A DNA stretch of 11,509 nt from Bacillota bacterium. Lineage in GTDB: Bacteria > Bacillota > Limnochordia > Darwinibacteriales > Darwinibacteriaceae. The first letter of the stretch is position 1, and every line of letters starts with the position of its first letter. This document shows positions 1-6,200 of the stretch, piece by piece. A program made the position numbers and the translations under genes. The notes below the pieces were generated by a model, which worked only from the letters and a program-made list of their open reading frames with translations, ran no database searches and was not told the origin of the DNA. The DNA lies in assembly GCA_012799115.1 (NCBI GenBank), contig JAAZLY010000138.1, forward strand, positions 1 to 11,509, read 5' to 3'.

Positions 1-347
1 CCACCGGGGTGGGAAACCCATTGCCCACCGGTCATAAACTGCCATTCTACATCCTCCCTAAAGGAGTCGCACATACCACCGTGACAACCAGCAAGGCCCA
101 TTCCGGCCCCCACTGCCTTACTGACATTTCCCCGCTGCTCAGGGGTGATCTTACCCATAGACCAGCAAGAAACCAGCAAATCATAGGTAGACAGTCGTTC
201 GAAATCCTCGAGACATGCCAGATCATCCTCGATATCCACGTGCCAGTTTCCCTCTTCCAGCAACATATTACCAAACCGCTTGCTTGTTAATTCTGGTTGG
301 TGACCATCCCAGCCACCTTGAATGATGATAGCCTTTTTCGTCGTCAA
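1..347 (-). CDS. ThuA-like protein (class I glutamine amidotransferase-like fold), N-terminal part
   Basis: Partial gene: 115 codons are visible before the left edge cuts it. The start is a TTG at 345-347, preceded by GGAGG (357-361) at a 9-base spacing; no better in-frame start is seen. The translation begins MTTKKAIIIQGGWDGHQPE, a beta strand followed by the Gly-rich turn and H-x-P/E pattern of ThuA-like proteins. Near residues 90-105 comes the family's GMGLAGCHGGMCDSFR segment, at the nucleophile-elbow position of the amidotransferase-like fold, with Cys and His adjacent. ThuA proteins are named after rhizobial trehalose utilisation and often sit next to sugar dehydrogenases and glycosidases; their reaction is poorly defined. 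Here the gene follows the esterase by 26 bases and is probably the sixth gene of the sugar operon. The family call is fairly secure, the substrate unknown. No signal peptide is seen. Confidence 0.8.
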   Translation of the reverse strand, partial: MTTKKAIIIQGGWDGHQPELTSKRFGNMLLEEGNWHVDIEDDLACLEDFERLSTYDLLVSCWSMGKITPEQRGNVSKAVGAGMGLAGCHGGMCDSFREDVEWQFMTGGQWVSHPG

Positions 348-356
348 TGTTTCTCT

Positions 357-361
357 CCTCC
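357..361 (-). promoter_or_regulatory. Ribosome binding site for the TTG-started ThuA-like gene
   Basis: The minus strand reads GGAGG, then nine bases, then TTG at 347. This site decides the start of a gene that has no in-frame ATG near its beginning. It lies in the 26-base gap after the esterase stop codon. Confidence 0.75.
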
Positions 362-373
362 ATGGGGATATAT

Positions 374-1870
374 TTATCTAGAGAACTGCTTCAACATAAA
401 CTCCATGAGCTTACTCGGTTTCTCCCGGCAGAACTCGGCCTTATCCTGAAAGAGCATGCCAAATGGTTCATCCTTTGTATAGGGATACCACCTAGCCATC
501 TCCTCTCCCGTTGCGTCCAAGCCATTGGGATCACCGGTCTTGATGAAGTTTGCCCAGTAATTGCACATGTGGCGAGCGAGATCGTAGTGTTTGCCAACAA
601 AGGGACGCCAGCATTTGGCTAGCGTTTCGAAAAAGAACCAAAGGTCGACAGAGTGAAATGTTCCCGGATTATCCTCCCCCGGTATTTCCGCATCGAAGTT
701 GTAGTAATAGAGCGGGGCATTTCCCTCACCTGCCAGGCGAATAGCAAATTCGATGGTGTTTACTGCTGCCTTGCTGATCGCCTCTTCCAGACTGGAGTTT
801 TCCAGGGCAATGAGTTCCAAGTATTCTGGTGCGTCTTCAGAGAACATTTCAGTAGCTAGTTCCTTGAGCTCTTCTTTGGATTGCACATTCGGTTGACTAA
901 AGAACTCAGATGAGGTGTGCCCCATCATCACCGGGACCATTAGGCGTCGATTCTCCAGATATAGCGAAAAAGGGTCGGCTACACAGAATTGATGATCGAT
1001 CACCGTTCCCCAAAAACGTCCGTACTCCAGTGCCTTGAGCCGGATGAACTCAGCATCGAGCCTGCGGGCCTCCGCCAGAGAAGAGACTCCAAGATACTCA
1101 AAGAACTCTACCCCCGCTCGTTCTGCATCTTCTAGGCTGAACCCCCAGGGAGGCGTCCGGTTGTTCGGATAGACGGGGGCAAACATTCCGCTCTGAATGA
1201 TCGCCTTTTGGCAGAGGCCTTCGTTTTGAGGTGATGTGAGCTGGCTTAGCACGCTACCACCCCCTGCAGACTGACCTCCAATTGTAATGTTATCGGGATC
1301 GCCGCCAAACGCCGCGATATTGCGCTGTACCCATCGAGTGGCAAACTGCTGGTCGAGGTGGCCAAAGTTTGCAGGGGCCCCAGGGGCTTCCTTGGTTATT
1401 TCTGGATGACATAGAAAACCAAATGCATTCAAGCGGTAGTTGATTGTTACTACAACGACTCCCCTGCGTGCGATACGTTCACCATCAAACTCCATTTCCG
1501 AAGGGTAGCCCACTTGCAGGCCCCCGCCAAAATACCAGACGAAGACAGGTAGTTTCTGATCCGCCTTTGTCGCAGGGGTCCAGACATTGAGATAGAGACA
1601 GTCCTCACTCATAGGTACATTCGGGTCAACATGCCACTCAAAATCATAGATGTTGTCCTTGTTGATCCCAGGCGTAGCCTGCATAGAAATGGGTCCATAC
1701 TGAAACGCATCCAAGACACCATCCCAGTCCTCCATAGGTTGAGGTGCGCGCCACCTATTTTGACCGGTAGGTGGAGCAGCAAAGGGAATTCCTTTGAAAC
1801 TTGTGATCCGTGGGTCCGCAGCTGGCAGGCCGCGCACCATACCGTTTTCGATTTGCACTTCTCGCAGCAT
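374..1870 (-). CDS. Type B carboxylesterase (alpha/beta hydrolase, para-nitrobenzyl esterase family)
   Basis: 498 residues, the usual length for type B carboxylesterases. The N-terminus carries the family pattern G-x-V-R-G...F-K-G-I-P-F-A-A-P-P (about 10-35), and EDCLYLNVW (89-97) is the second family signature. The nucleophile elbow is GQSAG (199-203) with Ser201. Glu322 (in TSSEF) and His406 (in GTFHSVDL) fit as the other triad members. Two positions deviate: the oxyanion-hole motif is YFGGGLQVG (113-121) where most relatives have HGGG, and the elbow has Gln instead of the usual Glu before Ser. ATG 1870 is chosen because AGAGGTG (1876-1882) lies 5 bases upstream and the protein then starts at the family's normal N-terminus. 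There is no signal peptide. In this operon it probably removes acyl groups (acetyl or aryl esters) from imported oligosaccharides; that substrate is inferred from context only. Confidence 0.9.
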   Translation of the reverse strand: MLREVQIENGMVRGLPAADPRITSFKGIPFAAPPTGQNRWRAPQPMEDWDGVLDAFQYGPISMQATPGINKDNIYDFEWHVDPNVPMSEDCLYLNVWTPATKADQKLPVFVWYFGGGLQVGYPSEMEFDGERIARRGVVVVTINYRLNAFGFLCHPEITKEAPGAPANFGHLDQQFATRWVQRNIAAFGGDPDNITIGGQSAGGGSVLSQLTSPQNEGLCQKAIIQSGMFAPVYPNNRTPPWGFSLEDAERAGVEFFEYLGVSSLAEARRLDAEFIRLKALEYGRFWGTVIDHQFCVADPFSLYLENRRLMVPVMMGHTSSEFFSQPNVQSKEELKELATEMFSEDAPEYLELIALENSSLEEAISKAAVNTIEFAIRLAGEGNAPLYYYNFDAEIPGEDNPGTFHSVDLWFFFETLAKCWRPFVGKHYDLARHMCNYWANFIKTGDPNGLDATGEEMARWYPYTKDEPFGMLFQDKAEFCREKPSKLMEFMLKQFSR

Positions 1871-1874
1871 CTTT

Positions 1875-1882
1875 TCACCTCT
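1875..1882 (-). promoter_or_regulatory. Ribosome binding site fixing the esterase start at 1870
   Basis: The minus strand reads AGAGGTGA followed by AAAG and ATG. It favours ATG 1870 over the upstream in-frame GTG at 1927, which overlaps the fucosidase stop codon and would add 19 residues with no family similarity. Confidence 0.75.
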
Positions 1883-1926
1883 CTTTTGTTGTTGGAAAAA
1901 GCACGTGAACGTCCCACAACCAATCA

Positions 1927-3393
1927 CTAGTCGATCCGAATCTTAAAGACAACTGGATACTTGCTGTGGATCGTCTCGGTGCAGATTTCTAATCCAAGGG
2001 GGCTTCGTTTCCATCGAATCTCCTCTGAAAAGCCCAGGGCCTTGACATCTCGAATGATCCCATGGAAATGGGGCTTGCTCGCAGCATCCCTTGCGGCCAA
2101 TGATTTGATCGTGATAATGCCGTCTTGAGGATACTTTAAGACGGTGGCGTACAGATGGGAGCCCTTAACAGTAAACCGGATATCCTCTGAAGTAAACGTT
2201 TTATCCTCATGATCGGTAAACTGTCCCTCGGGTATCTCCGTGGGACCCTCCTGGGATACTCTCCATACCTTCGAATCATAGATTGCTTCACCATTGATTT
2301 TCAGCCATGCACCGATATCTAGTAAGATGGCTCTATCTTTGGCAGGGATCGTACCATCAGCCTTAGGCCCGACATTGAGGAGCAAGGTGCCGTTCTTACT
2401 CACAATGTCTACCAAGTCACAAATGATTTGCTCTGATGCCTTATAGACATTGTCCTTTGTGTAACACCAGGAGTTCTTGGCCACGGCGGTATCCGTTTGC
2501 CAGAAGTAAGGCTTAGCATCGGCAAATTGACCTCTTTCCACATCAACGACTGCCGTTCCAAACACAAAGGCATCATGTTTGTAGGTGATGACCCCTACCT
2601 CTCCCCACTCCACCATCCGATTGTAGTAATAGGCGGCAAACTTCTTCAGGTATGGCTTAAAGGCATGATGATGAATCCACCAGTCAAAATAAAACAGCTT
2701 GGGTCTATATCGATCCACGATTTCGCAGCAACGCAGTAGCCAGTCTTCTAGGTACCCTTGATCGGGTTTTGGCTTGCTGAATAAATCTTGAAAGTCGCCT
2801 TCTGGTTGCGCAGGCCAATAAAGATCTCCCCGCACCAACGGTTCCTTGATATCGCTATCAAAGAGCCTTCCATGACCCATAAAGAACCAATGGGCAGCCC
2901 TGTGCGACGATGCACAGTGCATGATACCCCTCTTTTGAAAGGCCCTCGATAACTCGCCTAAGATATCCCTTTTGGGTCCCATGTCATAAGCATTATAAAG
3001 GGATAACTGACTGCGATACATCTGAAAACCGTCATGATGTTCAGCAACCGGTACCACATACCTTGCCCCCGCTGCGTGAAACAGATCAGCCCATTCGTCT
3101 GGGCTAAACTGCTCTGCTGTAAAGAGGGGAATAAAGTCTTTATACCCAAACTTGGCATGTTCACCATAGGTTTGAATATGGTGCTGATATTCAGGCGAAC
3201 CTTGTATATACATATTGCGTGGATACCACTCATTCCCAAAGGCCGGTACAGAATAGACACCCCAGTGGACAAAGATGCCGAACTTGCTGTTCTTGTACCA
3301 CTCGGGAACTTGATACTGCCCGAGGGATTCCCATGTGTCTTTGTACGGACCCCCATCGATCACATGATCAATCTGTTCTAGGTAAGACTTCAC
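1927..3393 (-). CDS. Alpha-L-fucosidase, glycoside hydrolase family 29
   Basis: 488 residues. It shows the typical GH29 opening: W-Y-K-N-S-K-F-G-I-F-V-H-W-G-V-Y-S-V-P-A (about 32-51), then EHHDGF (118-123), whose His residues contact fucose in solved GH29 structures. KLFYFDWW (232-239) places Asp237 as the likely nucleophile of this retaining enzyme. LLLNVGPKADGTIP further on is another family hallmark (SKNG-x-LLLN). The last ~100 residues look like the C-terminal beta domain. The general acid/base is not conserved across GH29 and I could not assign it. The start is a GTG directly after the TAA of the GH43 gene, served by AAGGAG at 3403-3408, which lies inside the end of that gene, so translation is probably coupled. 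There is no signal peptide, so it should cleave terminal L-fucose from imported oligosaccharides. Linkage specificity cannot be read from sequence. Confidence 0.93.
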   Translation of the reverse strand: MKSYLEQIDHVIDGGPYKDTWESLGQYQVPEWYKNSKFGIFVHWGVYSVPAFGNEWYPRNMYIQGSPEYQHHIQTYGEHAKFGYKDFIPLFTAEQFSPDEWADLFHAAGARYVVPVAEHHDGFQMYRSQLSLYNAYDMGPKRDILGELSRAFQKRGIMHCASSHRAAHWFFMGHGRLFDSDIKEPLVRGDLYWPAQPEGDFQDLFSKPKPDQGYLEDWLLRCCEIVDRYRPKLFYFDWWIHHHAFKPYLKKFAAYYYNRMVEWGEVGVITYKHDAFVFGTAVVDVERGQFADAKPYFWQTDTAVAKNSWCYTKDNVYKASEQIICDLVDIVSKNGTLLLNVGPKADGTIPAKDRAILLDIGAWLKINGEAIYDSKVWRVSQEGPTEIPEGQFTDHEDKTFTSEDIRFTVKGSHLYATVLKYPQDGIITIKSLAARDAASKPHFHGIIRDVKALGFSEEIRWKRSPLGLEICTETIHSKYPVVFKIRID

Positions 3394-4890
3394 TTAGTCC
3401 ATCTCCTTCCCCCCGGTATCTGCTATGCGGAAGTAGTCGAAGTCAACAAAGCCCCCTGTGGTCTCCGTGGCGAAGTTAAAGAGGGCAAATCGATAGCCCA
3501 TAAAGTGAGGTAGCGTATAGGACATTTGTAGAACATGCCCAATGGGCTTCCACTCTTTGTCATCCATGCTATAGAAAAAACGCGCTTGGTCTTTTTGAAC
3601 TCGAAAATCACATTCTATTTTGAGATTGAGACGTGTTTGAGTTATGGGAATACTCTGGACTTCGAGACACCGGTTTGAGCTTCCATCAACCATTACAACA
3701 TACCTGCAATGATTGGACATTCTGACACCGACGAAACCATAGTCCCGCTGGAAGGCGGCCAAGCCAGCATAATCTCCGTTTTTCATGTTGGAGACATCAA
3801 TCGCTACCTCGCCCGAGCATGTAGGTCCAACGGTCCTTTGTGTTAACGTGTTTTGGGCTTGGGTTACGTCCTTGCTGATCCTGCCAGTTCTTAAACGCAA
3901 GTAACCAGGTCGCTCCTTCAGTGACCAGTACATGGGATCTGGGTTGTGATTCCACTGCCAGACCAAGCCCGGGGAGGATGAAGATCCACAAAACTCATCA
4001 GAACTCACAATGCCAAGTCTCCCCCTAGTACCAAGGCCGGTATCGATAGGTACCTTGCCCATGATCCCCAAGATGGGCCAACCATCTTCCCACCTAACGG
4101 GAACTAAATAGGGAATCCGGCCTACGGCGCCTCGATCGCCAAACAAGAGCGCATACCATCTTCCATCGGGGGTATCGATCAGTCCTCCTTGGGCGATACC
4201 GGCATCCTCAAGAATGACCCGTCCTTCCCAGGGGCCTGTGATGGTCGCAGCTCGATAACATAATTGGGTGCGCATGCCACCCCGGGGCCAAGTAATCAAG
4301 AAAATGTAGTACATGCCTCCAATCTTGTGGATATGTGCTCCTTCGGCAGGTAATGCAATATCTGGTCCGGCAATCGCACTGCTGTCTGAAATGATCACTT
4401 GGTCCAGACCACCTGGTTTAAGAGCTGTAGCATCTTCAGTAAGTTCGAGTAACCGAATGTCACCGCTCCCATAGACCAAGTAAACACGTTGAGCGTCATC
4501 AAAGAGTAGAGACATATCGTGGACGAAGGGTAAAGTGTATTTCTTCCAAGGACCTTGTTCGATATCTCTTGTTTGGAAAACAAAGGTCTTGTTCTCTGTT
4601 TGGGAGCTAAACACGACATAGTATCGTCCGTCATGATATCGCAAACTACTTGCCCAGGAGCCTTTGCCGTATTCATTGCGGCCATCTTCCAGTCGCTGCT
4701 CCGCTTTTTCTCCTAGGACATCGTAAACATAGTTGACGATCTCCCAGCTAACCAGGTCCCTTGACTTCATGATTGGCACACCTGGATTCATGTGCATCGT
4801 GGTACTGCTCATATAATAGGTGTCTTCTACCCTAATTACGCTCGGATCAGGAACGTCAGCCCAGATAATTGGATTCTTAACCTTTGCCAT
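3394..4890 (-). CDS. Glycoside hydrolase family 43 (beta-xylosidase / alpha-L-arabinofuranosidase) with C-terminal beta-sandwich
   Basis: 498 residues. An N-terminal five-bladed propeller (about 1-300) carries the three GH43 acids in order: Asp15 in ADVPDPS as general base, Asp125 in VHDMSLLFDD as pKa modulator and Glu183 in AEGAHIHK as general acid. The segment NPIIWADVPDPSVIR resembles the cluster around GH43 subfamily 12, but that is from memory. Residues about 305-498 form a concanavalin-like domain (DUF1349/GH43_C2 type), seen by YLRLRTG and the GDYAGLAAFQ pattern. ATG 4890 is chosen because AAGGAG (4899-4904) is 8 bases upstream and overlaps the alternative GTG at 4899. There is no signal peptide. 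It removes xylose or arabinose from non-reducing ends; the family mixes both specificities. It follows the GH8 gene after a 113-base gap and abuts the fucosidase with no gap. Confidence 0.93.
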   Translation of the reverse strand: MAKVKNPIIWADVPDPSVIRVEDTYYMSSTTMHMNPGVPIMKSRDLVSWEIVNYVYDVLGEKAEQRLEDGRNEYGKGSWASSLRYHDGRYYVVFSSQTENKTFVFQTRDIEQGPWKKYTLPFVHDMSLLFDDAQRVYLVYGSGDIRLLELTEDATALKPGGLDQVIISDSSAIAGPDIALPAEGAHIHKIGGMYYIFLITWPRGGMRTQLCYRAATITGPWEGRVILEDAGIAQGGLIDTPDGRWYALLFGDRGAVGRIPYLVPVRWEDGWPILGIMGKVPIDTGLGTRGRLGIVSSDEFCGSSSSPGLVWQWNHNPDPMYWSLKERPGYLRLRTGRISKDVTQAQNTLTQRTVGPTCSGEVAIDVSNMKNGDYAGLAAFQRDYGFVGVRMSNHCRYVVMVDGSSNRCLEVQSIPITQTRLNLKIECDFRVQKDQARFFYSMDDKEWKPIGHVLQMSYTLPHFMGYRFALFNFATETTGGFVDFDYFRIADTGGKEMD

Positions 4891-4898
4891 GCCCAGCA

Positions 4899-4904
4899 CT
4901 CCTT
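4899..4904 (-). promoter_or_regulatory. Ribosome binding site that excludes the upstream GTG of the GH43 gene
   Basis: The minus strand reads AAGGAG followed by TGCTGGGC and ATG. The last G of the site is the first base of the in-frame GTG at 4899, so that GTG cannot be its start; ATG 4890 is. Confidence 0.75.
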
Positions 4905-4936
4905 CCCTGTTTCCTCTGTTAAGGGGTGCACTTTGA

Positions 4937-4951
4937 GTTCTCCCAGAGAAC
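4937..4951 (-). other. Intercistronic hairpin between the GH8 and GH43 genes
   Basis: In the 113-base gap (4891-5003) the minus strand reads GTTCTC-TGG-GAGAAC, a perfect 6-bp stem with a 3-base loop. A second, weaker 6-bp stem (CTCACC with GGTGGG, one G-U pair, 6-base loop) lies just upstream. Neither is followed by a T run, so these are not intrinsic terminators. They could stabilise or process the mRNA between the two genes, or be chance. This is the longest gap inside the sugar operon. Confidence 0.4.
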
Positions 4952-5003
4952 AGAAGAACCCACCATGTGAGGTGAGATCTTCTGGATAAAGGTGTTCTAT
5001 AGG

Positions 5004-6173
5004 TTAATCGAAATAGATCTGATACTTTCCGCTCAGTGCAAGCATGGCAAATAGGTAGAGGCAGTTGTCATAATAGCGCCTCTTACCTTGTCTTAAGGGT
5101 GTGTCCCAGAATTTGCGTACGCATTCTTCCCAATATGCACCTTTGGCCGCTAATGATGCGTGGGCATTTGTGGCAATGATGGCAACCGGATGGAGCGCCT
5201 TGCCAGGGTTAATCCTTCCATCGATTTCATAGATGCCGTCAGGCCAATCCTTAACAGTATGGCAGAAAAAGTGCTGCAACTTGTCGGCAATCTCCGAGTG
5301 CCAGGCATCTGGGTTCTCTAAATCCTGGCTAAACCAACTATAGTCCATGGCAATATTGGCGATGGTACGATAAGCATCGGAGTAATATGTATCTCTGCGA
5401 TAGCCTCCCCGCCAAGATCTGCGTAGAGGCGTACCATCAAACTCGGAACACTCGGGACTTAAACCTGTTACCGAGTTGCATGCCCTTCTAAGATAGGCCC
5501 TGCTGGCCGCGGCGGCTTCCTTCCAAAATGTCCGATCCCCTTCGTCAGCCCAAAGGGCAAAGAGCTCGTAGAAATGGGGTAAATGATAAGATGGATCCGT
5601 ATAGTCACAATCAGCGACAAACTTGATCAGCTTGGTTTCTGGATCCCACATGGGATAGCCGGTGCCAGGTTCTTCCCCTTTATGGATGCAATCACGCAGA
5701 ATGGTCCGGGCTTCTTGGGAATAGTTGAAGATTCCTTCACCATCACCCCAGCGATTTGCCGCAAAGAAAAGTGCCATCGCAAAGTACTCTTCGCCATCGG
5801 GCGCTGCCCCTTCGAAGTTCCTGGTTCCATCTAGTTGACAGGACCAAGCAAAATAGCCCTTTTCTTCCGTATCATCGTCATGGTACATATAGGTCTTGGC
5901 CCATTTCCAGAGGCGATCGAACTCCTCCTTCCGATCGAGCTGCACACACATCATCATACCGTAAGACATTCCTTCGGAACGGACGTCTATGTTGCCAGTA
6001 TCCACAATATAGGCCATGTCCTCACCGGCAGGATGATAGATGCGCTCTTCGTCGCTACCGTAAAACATGGTCTGAAACGTCTGCTCCACCCTAGCGTCTA
6101 TCTCAGCTTGGGAATACCCTAACTCGTGAAAGACATTGCGGTATTGCTTTGTGTAAAAAGAACCCTTCTTCAT
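5004..6173 (-). CDS. Reducing-end xylose-releasing exo-oligoxylanase, glycoside hydrolase family 8 (Rex-like)
   Basis: 389 residues, matching known Rex enzymes such as the one from Bacillus (Halalkalibacterium) halodurans, which inverts and releases xylose from the reducing end of xylo-oligosaccharides. DVRSEGMSYGMMM (about 63-75) holds the likely general acid Glu67. YYSDAYR (263-269) holds the likely base Asp266 in the GH8 D-A-x-R motif. The tripeptide Leu-His-Pro (327-329) fits the loop that closes the far side of the active site in Rex enzymes and makes them exo-acting. No signal peptide is present, as expected for an intracellular Rex, unlike most secreted GH8 cellulases. ATG 6173 is preferred because GGAGG (6183-6187) is 9 bases upstream; the TTG directly before it is the alternative. 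The GH127 gene ends 27 bases upstream, so the two are cotranscribed. Confidence 0.92.
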   Translation of the reverse strand: MKKGSFYTKQYRNVFHELGYSQAEIDARVEQTFQTMFYGSDEERIYHPAGEDMAYIVDTGNIDVRSEGMSYGMMMCVQLDRKEEFDRLWKWAKTYMYHDDDTEEKGYFAWSCQLDGTRNFEGAAPDGEEYFAMALFFAANRWGDGEGIFNYSQEARTILRDCIHKGEEPGTGYPMWDPETKLIKFVADCDYTDPSYHLPHFYELFALWADEGDRTFWKEAAAASRAYLRRACNSVTGLSPECSEFDGTPLRRSWRGGYRRDTYYSDAYRTIANIAMDYSWFSQDLENPDAWHSEIADKLQHFFCHTVKDWPDGIYEIDGRINPGKALHPVAIIATNAHASLAAKGAYWEECVRKFWDTPLRQGKRRYYDNCLYLFAMLALSGKYQIYFD

Positions 6174-6200
6174 CAACCATATCCTCCCATCGTATTGTTG

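Noticed and set aside
47..274. A 75-codon minus-strand open frame near the left edge
   Set aside because: It lies out of frame inside the ThuA-like gene, whose TTG-started frame has a good ribosome binding site and recognisable family motifs. The 75-codon product resembles nothing and is a shadow.
9..290. A 93-codon plus-strand open frame opposite the ThuA-like gene
   Set aside because: It is antisense to a recognised coding region, has no ribosome binding site that I can see, and its product has no recognisable motif.
1871..1927. A 19-residue N-terminal extension of the esterase from GTG 1927, overlapping the fucosidase stop
   Set aside because: The extension lies upstream of a proper Shine-Dalgarno sequence for ATG 1870 and does not match the family N-terminus. 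It is also not a convincing signal peptide, having a charged C-terminal part and no cleavage motif.
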